This document shows positions 8,047-16,008 of a stretch of 41,812 nucleotides of DNA, one piece after another. Position 1 is the first letter of the stretch. Each line of letters opens with the position of its first letter. The notes under the pieces are model-generated. The model worked only from the letters and a program-made list of their open reading frames with translations. It was not told where the DNA came from and searched no databases. The translations under genes and the position numbers were made by a program. Source of the DNA: Pseudomonadota bacterium (GTDB lineage Bacteria > Pseudomonadota > Gammaproteobacteria > Burkholderiales > Burkholderiaceae_D); assembly GCA_030272785.1 (NCBI GenBank), contig JARXKM010000011.1:1-41812 (forward strand), written 5' to 3'.

Positions 8047-9267
8047 CTAGTTCGCGCCTGACAGGCTCACCGTCACCGGCGCGCGCACGCGTGCCGACTC
8101 GGCCGCCACATAGCGCGTCCAGTCCTGTTCGGTCGCAAAATCGCCCGACCTGGTCCACGCCGCGCCGACGTAGTAGCGCAACGCCTTGCCGGCGCTGACC
8201 GGCGCGAGCATCAGCGCGTTGCGCGCGTCTTCCGCGTACGCTTGCGCGGCCGCCGCTGGCACGATGACGGCGGTGCCGAACGCGCCGTTGGTTCGCTGCT
8301 CGACCCACTGGATCAGCGCCGCATCGCCGGCCGGGCGGGTGAAACTGACCTTCGCCTCCTGGCCCTTGTCGGTCGGCGCCTTGTTCAGGCCGACGGCCAC
8401 CGTCAGCTGTTTCGGTCCGGTGAAAGAAAAGGTGCTGTCGATCTGGTCGAAATAGTGGCCCGCGTCGACCGTGAAACGCTTCAGTTCCGAGACCTTGACG
8501 CCGGCCGCGTCCCAGCTGTCGTAAGTGAGCTCGAAGATCGCGCGCACCGGCCCGTTGGCCAGCACTTTCCAGGTGCTGTAGTTGGCGCCCGCATGCAGCG
8601 CCTTGCCGTCCCACACGCCGGTGCCGCCGTTGCCGCGCGTGGTGCCGACGTTGTACATGTCGATGCCTTCACCCTCGTCGTGATGGTAGTGGTCATGGCC
8701 CTTGTTGTACCAGCGGTCGACGATCGGGTAGGGAACCCGCTTGAACCAGATGTCCATCCCGCTCGTCACCAGCACCTCCTTGCCGGAGCCGGGCGGCGCC
8801 GGCGCGGCAAGGGCCGGGCCGTAGGTGCGGTGGGCAACCTTGTCGTTCTCCCACGCGAAGTCGTCGAGCCGTTCCGGCACGTAGCGGGCGAACACCTTGG
8901 TCGGGAACGCCGGCGACACCACCGTGGTCTTCTCGACGGTGAAGCTGGCGCTCTTTTCGCCGGCGGCGAAATCATGCTGGAAAATGAGCTCGCCGTAGGC
9001 CACGCCTTCGCCGCGCGGATCCTTCTTCTCCGGTGCCACATTGGTCACCTGGTACGGCAACTGATTGCCGGCCGCATCCTTGACCGCGATCTGCTGCAGC
9101 AGCGCGCCCGGCAGGTGCTGGTTGACGCTGGCCCAGGGGATGGTGATGGTCTCGGCCGGGCGTGCCAGCCCGTTGGTATTGGTGACGGCCACGGTCAGCC
9201 GTTCGGCCGCGCTGGCAAAGCAAGTGGCGCCGGCGGCGGCGGCAAGCAGGAGGAGGCGGATGGTCAT
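8047..9267 (-). CDS. DUF4861-family secreted protein of the pectin operon
   Basis: A 406-residue protein with a Sec signal peptide (cut near residue 20, ATCFASA|AE). It matches my memory of DUF4861: LTVAVTNTNGLARPAETITIPW at the N-terminus and KVFARYVPERLDDFAWENDKVAHRTYGPAL in the middle. WYNKGHDHYHHDEGEGIDMYNVGTTRGNGGTGVWDGKAL is a His/Asp-rich segment that could bind metal or form an active site. This family is often found in polysaccharide utilisation loci near GH105 and pectinase genes, and its activity is not known to me. It is the last gene of the gntR-GH28-GH28-DUF4861 series, 27 bp after the second GH28 gene. Secretion and context suggest a role on rhamnogalacturonan or oligogalacturonides (inference). 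Confidence 0.75.
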   Translation of the reverse strand: MTIRLLLLAAAAGATCFASAAERLTVAVTNTNGLARPAETITIPWASVNQHLPGALLQQIAVKDAAGNQLPYQVTNVAPEKKDPRGEGVAYGELIFQHDFAAGEKSASFTVEKTTVVSPAFPTKVFARYVPERLDDFAWENDKVAHRTYGPALAAPAPPGSGKEVLVTSGMDIWFKRVPYPIVDRWYNKGHDHYHHDEGEGIDMYNVGTTRGNGGTGVWDGKALHAGANYSTWKVLANGPVRAIFELTYDSWDAAGVKVSELKRFTVDAGHYFDQIDSTFSFTGPKQLTVAVGLNKAPTDKGQEAKVSFTRPAGDAALIQWVEQRTNGAFGTAVIVPAAAAQAYAEDARNALMLAPVSAGKALRYYVGAAWTRSGDFATEQDWTRYVAAESARVRAPVTVSLSGAN

Positions 9268-9294
9268 TGCGGATGCCTTATCAAAAATCGCGGC

Positions 9295-11160
9295 CTAGGC
9301 CGACAGGGTGGTGTTGTGGACGCGGCCGGCGATCGTCACGTTTTTCAAGGTCAGGCCTTTCACGTTGTACAGGTAGTAGGGCTGCGCGGCGTTGGCGGGC
9401 GTGCCGAAATCGCAGTCGCTGATGGTGACCTCGCTTACTGGCAGGATCGCCGGTCCCGGTTGCGGTCCGTTGTAGTCGAACGCCACCGGGCCGAGCACCA
9501 CGATCGCCTGGAAGCACGACAGCTGCTTGCCGCCCTTGGTCACATTGCCGACCTTGACGTTCGAGATGTGGACGTTCGACACCACCGGCGGGCGGGTGCG
9601 CACGTTGTCGGCGCGCGGCGAATAATCGCAGTCGAAGGTGATGACCGCGCCGGCCGCCACCGCGACGGTGCTCGCGGCAATCGGCGAGCCTGGCAGCGAC
9701 GCGTAAAACGATGGGCTGGTCTGCACGCCGTTCGGGATGCTGACGTTGCGCACGTAGAAATTGCGCAGGTAGCCGCCGCGATTCATGTTCGTCTTCAGGC
9801 GGATCGCGGTGTTGAGCGGGTTGGTCGCCCAATTGATGTTCTGGAATACCAGGTCCTGCGCGAACACGTTCTGGATCCCGCCCGCCATCTCGCTGCCCAG
9901 GGTCACCGCGCCGTGGCCGCTCTGCATCGTGCACTTCTGGATCACGATGTTCTGCGACGGTCCGTATTGCGTGTCGAGGTCCTTGCCCGACTTGATGGCG
10001 ATGCAGTCGTCGCCGGTATCGAAGGTGCAGCCTTCGACCAGCACGTAGTCGCACGATTCCGGATCGAAGCCGTCGCTGTTCGGCCCCAGGCTGTTCGCAT
10101 ACACGTTGCGGATCACGATGTTGCGGCAGTGGACCGGGTGATGCTGCCAGAACGGCGTCTTGGTCACCTGGTAGCCCTGCAGCAGCACGTTGGTGCAGCC
10201 GATCAGCTGGATCATCGGCGGGCGCAGGAAGTGGCCGAGGCCGAACACTCGGCGCGCCACCGGCACGCCCGCTTCGGACAGCGCCGGCAGGAAGTTCTCG
10301 TCGGCGCGCCAGTCGGCGCCGTTGCCCTCGATCAGGCGGCGCTGGGCGTCGTCGAGCTGCGGCGCGAGCGCGGCCAGCGAGGCCGGATTGAGCGGGTTCG
10401 GCGTGCGCTGCGACAGCTTGTTCTTGCTGTAGTTCGGCGTCGAGCCCTGCGCCACCGCGTCGATGGTCTTGTTCTTGCCTTTCCAGGTCCACCAGCAGTC
10501 GCCGCTGCCTTCGAACGGCACGCCACCCTGGCCGTCGAGGATGCTGGTCCAGTCGTCGCCGGTGAGCGCGATATTGTCCTGGCCGTGCGCGTACACCATC
10601 GACGAGAAGTTCAGGCAGTCGTTGCTCTGCCAGCGCGACAGCACCAGCTTGCCGTTGGCGCCGCAGGCGTAGTCGCCGTGCCTGGCGTAGTCGGCCGGAT
10701 TGTTGCTGAAGTAGACGTGGGCGCCCGCCTTCAGGTGCACGTTCACGTTCGACAGCAGCACGATCGGGCCGGCGCAGTACCAGTCGCCGGCCGGGATCAC
10801 GACGCGCCCGCCGCCGGCCTGGTGACAGGCCGCGATCGCCGCTGCGAAGCCGGCGTAGCAGTCTTTCGCGCCCGGCGCCGGCGTCGGCATCTGGGCCTGA
10901 TCCTCGAACGAGTGCCAGGCTTTCACCGTCACCAGCTGGCATGGCGCGGCGCCGAACTCGGTCACCAGGTAGTCGACCTGGCGGAACGACACCGGCTTGG
11001 CCAGGCGGTCGATGATGGCCTGTGCCTGCAGCCACGGGTCGCCCGCGCTGGCGGCCGCCGCCGCTGCCGCCGCCGCTTTCGCAACGGGCGTGAAAGCCAG
11101 TCCGGCGGCGCCGAACGCCTGGAGCACGCCGCGGCGTGTCGAATCGATAGTGTCTCGCAT
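9295..11160 (-). CDS. GH28 polygalacturonase (exo-type-like), Tat-exported
   Basis: A 621-residue GH28 right-handed beta-helix enzyme that would hydrolyse alpha-1,4-galacturonan. The family motifs are GPNSDGFDPES (about 360), TGDDCIAIKSGKD (about 383), SGHGAVTLGSE (about 416) and RLKTN (about 453). They supply the three catalytic Asp residues, the His and the Arg/Lys pair. The long N-terminal extension and the GPNSDG variant resemble exo-poly-alpha-galacturonosidases. The start at 11160 puts a twin-arginine signal at the N-terminus (STRRGVLQAFGAA), followed by an unusual run of about 11 alanines. A longer frame exists to 11217 but overlaps the preceding gene. It follows the other GH28 gene by 8 bp. 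Export through Tat suggests folding in the cytoplasm. Confidence 0.88.
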   Translation of the reverse strand: MRDTIDSTRRGVLQAFGAAGLAFTPVAKAAAAAAAAASAGDPWLQAQAIIDRLAKPVSFRQVDYLVTEFGAAPCQLVTVKAWHSFEDQAQMPTPAPGAKDCYAGFAAAIAACHQAGGGRVVIPAGDWYCAGPIVLLSNVNVHLKAGAHVYFSNNPADYARHGDYACGANGKLVLSRWQSNDCLNFSSMVYAHGQDNIALTGDDWTSILDGQGGVPFEGSGDCWWTWKGKNKTIDAVAQGSTPNYSKNKLSQRTPNPLNPASLAALAPQLDDAQRRLIEGNGADWRADENFLPALSEAGVPVARRVFGLGHFLRPPMIQLIGCTNVLLQGYQVTKTPFWQHHPVHCRNIVIRNVYANSLGPNSDGFDPESCDYVLVEGCTFDTGDDCIAIKSGKDLDTQYGPSQNIVIQKCTMQSGHGAVTLGSEMAGGIQNVFAQDLVFQNINWATNPLNTAIRLKTNMNRGGYLRNFYVRNVSIPNGVQTSPSFYASLPGSPIAASTVAVAAGAVITFDCDYSPRADNVRTRPPVVSNVHISNVKVGNVTKGGKQLSCFQAIVVLGPVAFDYNGPQPGPAILPVSEVTISDCDFGTPANAAQPYYLYNVKGLTLKNVTIAGRVHNTTLSA

Positions 11161-11168
11161 GGTCTGTC

Positions 11169-12446
11169 TTATTGATTGGTGAGTGTGGTCGGGAAGGGGG
11201 CGAAGCGCGCGCCGCAATCGATGCCTGCCTGGCCGGGCGGATTGAACTGGCCGCTGACGCGGGCAAACTCGGCCTGCACATCGGGCTTGCCGGCGACGGC
11301 GACGTCGCGCAGCGCGAGCAGCAGCGGGTGCTGCTCGTCATACCCCTGCAGGAACACCTTGCCGGCGGTGGTGCTGTGCACGCGCTCCATCGTGATGCCG
11401 GCGTACGACGGAATCAGCGCGCCGGGCGGCTGCGGTTCGTAGTGGGTGCCGATGAAGATCGGCGCCTTGACGTTGCGCAGGCAGACGTTGCGGTACACGA
11501 TGCCGCGCACCTCGCCGCCGCGCGTGTCGTTGCTCTTGATGCGCAGGCCGGCGGTGGTGCCGTCCATGTCCAGATCGTCGACCAGCACGTTGCGCACGCC
11601 GCCGTTGGTCTCGCTGCCGATCGACATGCCATGGCCGCTGTAGAAATGGTTGTGCAGGATCGAGATGTTTTCGGTCGGCCCGTTGTTGCCGGCCTTGACC
11701 GCCACGTTGTCGTCGCCGGTGCGGATGAAGCTGTGGGCGATCGTCACGTTGCGCGACGAGATCGGGTCGATGCCGTCGGTGTTGCGCGCGTCGTGCGGCG
11801 TGTCGATGCGCACGCCCCAGGCGGTGAAGCCGTCGACCCGGTTCAGCGTGACGTGGAAGTTGGGCGAATTGCGCAAGGTGATGCGGTGCATGGTGAATTC
11901 GCGCGCGCCGTTCACCTCGATCAGGCGCGGCACGTTCTGGCGCCCTTTTTCCTTCTGCGCGCGGCGCGCGATCTGCCACCACGATTCGGTTTTGCCGTCG
12001 ATCAGGTGGCCGCCCTGGCCGTCGATCTCGCCGTCGCCCATGATGCCGGCGCCGGCGACGCCGTCGGCGGTGATCAGGGGCCGGCAGCCGCGGCCCAGCG
12101 CGTCGATGGTGCCGCAGGTGCCGGCGCCGCGGTCATACGCTGTCGGATCGGTGCTGGCGTACAGCGTGACGCCGGCGTCGATCGCCAAGGTCACGCCGGC
12201 GCGCATCATCAAAGGACCGGTGGTGAAGGCGCGCTGGCCATTGGCCGGCGCCAGGTGCAGCGCATGGCCGCTCGCGCATTGGTCGAGCGCCGCCTGGATG
12301 CGCGCCGCGTCGTTCGCCTGGGTGGACGCCGGCGTCAGCACCGCGCACGCCGGCGGCATCACCGGTTCGGTGACGCTGCGGCTGTCCTGGGCCTGGGTGG
12401 CGCCGCACAATGCCAGCAAGGCAAGTGCGGAAAATGGCAGTTTCAT
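11169..12446 (-). CDS. GH28 polygalacturonase, Sec-exported
   Basis: A 425-residue GH28 enzyme with a Sec signal peptide (MKLPFSALALLALCGATQAQ). The GH28 motifs are all present between about residues 220 and 310: NTDGIDP, TGDDNVAVKAG, SGHGMSIGSE and RIKSN. These include the three Asp, the His and the Arg/Lys needed for hydrolysis of polygalacturonate. I took the start at 12446, where the signal peptide begins. The frame is open further upstream, but that part coincides with the candidate structured leader. A CATCCC/GGGATG hairpin lies just before the start codon (forward about 12453-12478) and could limit ribosome access. It is the first pectinase after gntR, with a 145-bp gap. Confidence 0.9.
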   Translation of the reverse strand: MKLPFSALALLALCGATQAQDSRSVTEPVMPPACAVLTPASTQANDAARIQAALDQCASGHALHLAPANGQRAFTTGPLMMRAGVTLAIDAGVTLYASTDPTAYDRGAGTCGTIDALGRGCRPLITADGVAGAGIMGDGEIDGQGGHLIDGKTESWWQIARRAQKEKGRQNVPRLIEVNGAREFTMHRITLRNSPNFHVTLNRVDGFTAWGVRIDTPHDARNTDGIDPISSRNVTIAHSFIRTGDDNVAVKAGNNGPTENISILHNHFYSGHGMSIGSETNGGVRNVLVDDLDMDGTTAGLRIKSNDTRGGEVRGIVYRNVCLRNVKAPIFIGTHYEPQPPGALIPSYAGITMERVHSTTAGKVFLQGYDEQHPLLLALRDVAVAGKPDVQAEFARVSGQFNPPGQAGIDCGARFAPFPTTLTNQ

Positions 12447-12504
12447 GGATATGCATCCCCGTGATGATCGGCTGGGATGGCCGGGCCGGCCACCTCGAAA
12501 GGAA

Positions 12505-12561
12505 CACCTCGCGTGCTCCGTGCCGCTGCAGACGAAGGCCACGCGCAGGTGGCCGAGGTCG
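12505..12561 (-). ncRNA. Candidate structured leader RNA, copy 2 (polygalacturonase 5' UTR)
   Basis: On the minus strand it folds like the element at 5360-5419. P1 is ACCUCG/CGAGGU (forward 12554-12559 with 12506-12511). P2 is GGCCAC/GUGGCC. P3 is UUC/GGA plus UGC-AGCG-GCA. Compared with copy 1, a G-C pair becomes A-U in P2 and C-G pairs become U-A in P3, while the bases CGUC, GCAG and ACGCGAGGUG are kept. It sits between the gntR stop and the polygalacturonase start, 58 bases before the latter. Confidence 0.45.
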
Positions 12562-12591
12562 CAGGCGGGGTAGGAAAATTGCGTGTACTGC

Positions 12592-13290
12592 TTAGCCGCG
12601 CGAAAAGGTGCGGGTGACCCGTTCAAGGTGCGCCCGCATGGCTTTCTTCGCTTCGGCCGGGTTGCGCGCGGCGATCGCCTCGACGATGCGGCGATGGTCC
12701 GCCAGCGTCTCGAGGCGCAGTTCTTCGGTCTGAAAATGCTCCTTCAGCTTGTGCCACAGGTGACCGCGCTGATCCCACAGGTAGCCCATCACGCCGACCA
12801 GCGCGCTGTTGCCGGTGGCGCGCGCGATCGCCAGGTGGAAGTTGCGGTCGGCCTGCTCGTTGCTCGACTTGTCGGCGTGCTGGAGCTCCATCTCCTCGAC
12901 GGCGCGCAGAATCGCGTCGACCGCGCTGTCGGTGGCCATGCGCGCGGCGATCGCCGCCACTTCGGCCTCGATCAGGCGGCGCGCCGAGAGCACCTCGAAC
13001 GGGCCGGGTCCGGCTTCCGGCAGGGCCTCGTCGGACTCGGGCGCTTCGCTGACGTAGACGCCGGAACCGCCGCGCACTTCGATCACGCCGCCCAGTTCGA
13101 GCGCGAGCAGCGCTTCGCGCAGCGAGGCGCGGCTGACGCTCAGGTGGATGGCCAGGTCGCGCTCGGACGGCAGCCGTTCGCCCGGCCCGATTGACTGTTC
13201 GCGGATTAGCGCCTGGATGCGGTCGGCGACCACCCGGTACAGGCGCGGTTCCTGGCTGACTGGTTCGTTCGGCGGAGCTATTTTCTTCAT
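12592..13290 (-). CDS. GntR/FadR-family (FCD domain) transcriptional regulator
   Basis: A 232-residue GntR regulator. The N-terminal winged helix (about 15-80) reads ERLPSERDLAIHLSVSRASLREALLALELGGVIEVRGGSGVYVSE. The C-terminal FCD domain (about 95-225) includes ARRLIEAEVAAIAARMA, the metal/ligand-site-like NFHLAIARATGNSALV, and DHRRIVEAIAARNPAEAKKAMRAHLERV. It is most likely a repressor that senses a hexuronate or a pathway intermediate. It is divergent from garD-udh and shares with it one operator embedded in two opposed promoters at 13317-13358. The same operator pair precedes the GH105 gene and the CE12/CE8 operon, so I infer autoregulation and control of the pectin genes. The exact ligand is not readable. 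I see no strong ribosome binding site. Confidence 0.88.
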   Translation of the reverse strand: MKKIAPPNEPVSQEPRLYRVVADRIQALIREQSIGPGERLPSERDLAIHLSVSRASLREALLALELGGVIEVRGGSGVYVSEAPESDEALPEAGPGPFEVLSARRLIEAEVAAIAARMATDSAVDAILRAVEEMELQHADKSSNEQADRNFHLAIARATGNSALVGVMGYLWDQRGHLWHKLKEHFQTEELRLETLADHRRIVEAIAARNPAEAKKAMRAHLERVTRTFSRG

Positions 13291-13316
13291 TATGTTGGAT
13301 GTCGTGTTGTCGGTTT

Positions 13317-13358
13317 ATTGTAAAGTGGTTAGGCCACTTTTACAATGTGGACTAGCCA
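13317..13358. promoter_or_regulatory. Overlapping divergent gntR / garD promoters with paired GntR-type operators
   Basis: Plus strand: TTGTAA (13318-13323), 17 bp, TACAAT (13341-13346). Minus strand: TTGTAA (13340-13345), 17 bp, TACAAT (13317-13322). The -35 of one promoter is therefore the -10 of the other. The shared spacer holds operator TGGTTAGGCCA (13326-13336). A second site TGGACTAGCCA lies at 13348-13358, over the expected garD transcription start. The centres are 22 bp apart, two helical turns. Confidence 0.65.
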
Positions 13359-13426
13359 AATATTTTTTTTAATGGCATACTGGTTTCGTCAAGCTTATAG
13401 CATCAACCCCGCATAAGGAAGCAATC

Positions 13427-15019
13427 ATGACCACTGCGCCGCTCGCCGCCGCCGTCTCAGCGCCAACACCATCGCCATCGCCTATGCCGCGTTACATCCG
13501 CATGCACGACAACGACAACGTCGCCATTGTCGTCAACGACGGCGGCTTGCCGGCCGGCGCCGTGTTCGGCGACGGCCTGGTCCTGCGCGAAGCGGTCCCG
13601 CAGGGGCACAAGGTGGCGCTGGTCGACATCGCCGCCGGCGCGCCGGTGTTGCGCTATAACGTCGCCATCGGCACCGCCGCGCGGGCGCTGGCGGCCGGCA
13701 GCTGGATCGCCGAGGCCGAGGTGGTGATGCCGGCCGCGCGCGGGCTGGAGAACCTGCCGGTCGGCACCCGCGGCCAGCAGGCGCTCGAGCCGCTTGAAGG
13801 CTACACCTTCGAGGGATATCGCAATGCCGACGGCAGCGTCGGCACCCGCAACATCCTGGCCATCACCACCACGGTGCAATGCGTGGCCGGCGTCGTCGAA
13901 CATGCGGTCGCCCGCATCAAGGCCGAGCTGCTGCCGAAGTACCCGAACGTCGACGACGTCGTCGGCCTCGAACATACCTACGGCTGCGGCGTCGCGATCG
14001 ACGCGCCGGGCGCCGAGATCCCGATCCGCACGGTGCGCAACATCAGCATGAATCCGAATTTCGGCGGCCAGGCGATGCTCGTCAGTCTCGGTTGCGAGAA
14101 GCTGCAGCCGGCGCGCCTGTTCCCGAAAGGCTCGATCCCGATCGCCAACAACGGCGGCGAAGTCGCCCACGTCTGCCTGCAGGACCAGGCCCACGTCGGT
14201 TTCATGTCGATGGTCGCCTCGATCATGCAGACGGCCGACCGGCAGCTGGCCCAGCTCGACCTGCGCCGGCGCGAAACCTGCCCGGCGTCGGAGCTGGTGG
14301 TCGGCATGCAGTGCGGCGGCAGCGACGCGTTTTCGGGCGTCACCGCCAATCCCGCGCTCGGTTTCGCCACCGACCTGCTGGTGCGCGCCGGCGCCACCGT
14401 GATGTTCTCCGAAACGACCGAGGTGCGCGACGGTATCGACCAGCTGACCGCGCGCGCCGCCAGCCCGGCGGTGGCCGAGGCGATGATCGCGCAGATGGCC
14501 TGGTACGACGCCTACCTCACGCGCGGTGGCGTCGACCGCAGCGCCAACACCACGCCCGGCAACAAGAAGGGCGGCCTGTCGAACATCGTCGAGAAGGCGA
14601 TGGGATCGATCGTCAAGTCGGGCAGTTCGGCCATCTCTGGCGTGCTGGCGCCGGGCGAAAAGCTGACCCGCAAAGGCCTGATCTACGCCGCCACGCCGGC
14701 CAGCGATTTCATCTGCGGCACCCTGCAGCTGGCCGCCGGCATGAACCTGCACGTGTTCACCACCGGCCGCGGCACGCCGTACGGGCTGGCGGCGGTCCCG
14801 GTGATCAAGGTGGCCACCCGTACCGAACTGGCCAAGCGCTGGCACGACCTGATGGATCTCGATGCCGGCACCATCGCCAGCGGCGAGGCGAGCATCGCCG
14901 ACGTCGGCTGGGAACTGTTCCACATGCTGCTCGCCGTGGCCAGCGGCCGCAAGACCTGGGCCGAACAGTGGAAGCTGCATAACGCGCTGGTGCTGTTCAA
15001 CCCGGCGCCGGTGACCTGA
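13427..15019 (+). CDS. garD: Galactarate dehydratase GarD
   Basis: A 530-residue UxaA/GarD-family dehydratase. It converts meso-galactarate to 5-keto-4-deoxyglucarate. I favour GarD over altronate dehydratase because, from memory, many blocks match the E. coli enzyme (523 residues) closely. These include [99 protein letters not shown] and the C-terminus FNPAPVT. The SAF-like domain is N-terminal. The start has AAGGAA 8 bases upstream. It is followed 47 bp later by udh, whose product supplies galactarolactone, so this two-gene operon covers the oxidative galacturonate route. It is controlled from the shared divergent promoter with gntR. Confidence 0.93.
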   Translation: MTTAPLAAAVSAPTPSPSPMPRYIRMHDNDNVAIVVNDGGLPAGAVFGDGLVLREAVPQGHKVALVDIAAGAPVLRYNVAIGTAARALAAGSWIAEAEVVMPAARGLENLPVGTRGQQALEPLEGYTFEGYRNADGSVGTRNILAITTTVQCVAGVVEHAVARIKAELLPKYPNVDDVVGLEHTYGCGVAIDAPGAEIPIRTVRNISMNPNFGGQAMLVSLGCEKLQPARLFPKGSIPIANNGGEVAHVCLQDQAHVGFMSMVASIMQTADRQLAQLDLRRRETCPASELVVGMQCGGSDAFSGVTANPALGFATDLLVRAGATVMFSETTEVRDGIDQLTARAASPAVAEAMIAQMAWYDAYLTRGGVDRSANTTPGNKKGGLSNIVEKAMGSIVKSGSSAISGVLAPGEKLTRKGLIYAATPASDFICGTLQLAAGMNLHVFTTGRGTPYGLAAVPVIKVATRTELAKRWHDLMDLDAGTIASGEASIADVGWELFHMLLAVASGRKTWAEQWKLHNALVLFNPAPVT

Positions 15020-15066
15020 ACGGCGCGGCGCACACGACCTTCTTTCGACCCTCACATTTGACGACC

Positions 15067-15894
15067 ATGACAACTGACACCATAGCCAAGCCATTCCATC
15101 GAATTTTGCTGACCGGCGCGGCCGGCGGCCTGGGGCGCGTGCTGCGCGAGCGGATTGGCGCCTGGGCCGAAGTGGTGCGCCTGTCCGACCTGCGCGTCGA
15201 GTCGCTCGGCGCGGCGCGCGCGGGCGAGGAAATCGTCCAGTGCGACCTGGCCGACAAGGCCGCGGTGCTGGCGATGATGGACGGCGTCGACGTGGTGCTG
15301 CACTTTGGCGGCCTGTCGACCGAATACGCGTTCGAGGACATCATGCAGGCGAACATCCTCGGCACTGCCAACCTGTACGAGGCTGTGCACAAATGCGGCG
15401 CCAGGCGGGTGGTGTTCGCCAGTTCGAACCACGCGGTGGGCTTCTACCGCACCACCGACGTGATCGACGCCGACGCGCCGACCCGGCCCGACACCTTCTA
15501 CGGTGTCAGCAAGTGCTTCGGCGAGTCGCTGTCGCGCTACTACTACGACCGGCTGGGCATCGAGACGGTCTGCGTGCGCATCGGCTCGTCGTTCCCGGAG
15601 CCGCAGAACCTGCGCATGATGACCACCTATTTCAGCTACGACGACCTGGTCGAATTGCTGCGCTGTTCGCTGTTCGCGCCGCGCGTCGGGCACACCATCG
15701 TGTTCGGCCAGTCCGATAATCCGGGCAGCTGGTGGGACAACACCAAGGCCGCCCATCTCGGCTTCAAGGCGCGCGACAGCTCGACGCAATTCGCGCACCT
15801 GTTCCCGGCCAGCGCCGACTATCCGCCGGCCGGCGACGTCGCCACCACGTTCCAGGGCGGCGCTTTCCTGCTCAACGGACCGCAGTACAAGTAA
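15067..15894 (+). CDS. udh: NAD-dependent uronate dehydrogenase
   Basis: A 275-residue short-chain/extended Rossmann dehydrogenase. It would oxidise D-galacturonate (or glucuronate) to the aldarolactone with NAD. Seen motifs are TGAAGGLGRVLRERI near residue 15, the DGVDVVLHFGGLSTE block, the Ser of FASSNHAVGFY and the catalytic YGVSK. SDNPGSWWDNTKAAHLGF is characteristic of bacterial Udh as I recall it. I prefer the ATG at 15067; an in-frame TTG at 15058 is also possible, and neither has a strong ribosome site. It is the second gene of garD-udh and is followed by a clear terminator. Its product would feed the lactonase and then GarD. Confidence 0.92.
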   Translation: MTTDTIAKPFHRILLTGAAGGLGRVLRERIGAWAEVVRLSDLRVESLGAARAGEEIVQCDLADKAAVLAMMDGVDVVLHFGGLSTEYAFEDIMQANILGTANLYEAVHKCGARRVVFASSNHAVGFYRTTDVIDADAPTRPDTFYGVSKCFGESLSRYYYDRLGIETVCVRIGSSFPEPQNLRMMTTYFSYDDLVELLRCSLFAPRVGHTIVFGQSDNPGSWWDNTKAAHLGFKARDSSTQFAHLFPASADYPPAGDVATTFQGGAFLLNGPQYK

Positions 15895-15915
15895 AACGCA
15901 TCGACCAGTAAAAGC

Positions 15916-15946
15916 AAAGGGCCGCGTGCGAACGCGGCCCTTTTTT
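15916..15946 (+). terminator. Rho-independent terminator after udh
   Basis: GGGCCGCG (15919-15926) and CGCGGCCC (15933-15940) form a perfect 8-bp stem with loop TGCGAA. Three A/T pairs extend it, and TTTTTT (15941-15946) follows. It closes the garD-udh operon 22 bp after the stop codon. Confidence 0.92.
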
Positions 15947-16008
15947 GCGCATCGAGCGATGCGGACGCCTGCGCAAAGGGTCTCGGCGCCCCTGCTCAGG
16001 CCGGGCCG

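Noticed and set aside
12447-12626. An upstream extension of the first GH28 gene to 12626.
   Set aside because: The signal peptide begins at 12446. The extra 60 residues fall over the leader element and the end of gntR and have no ribosome site.
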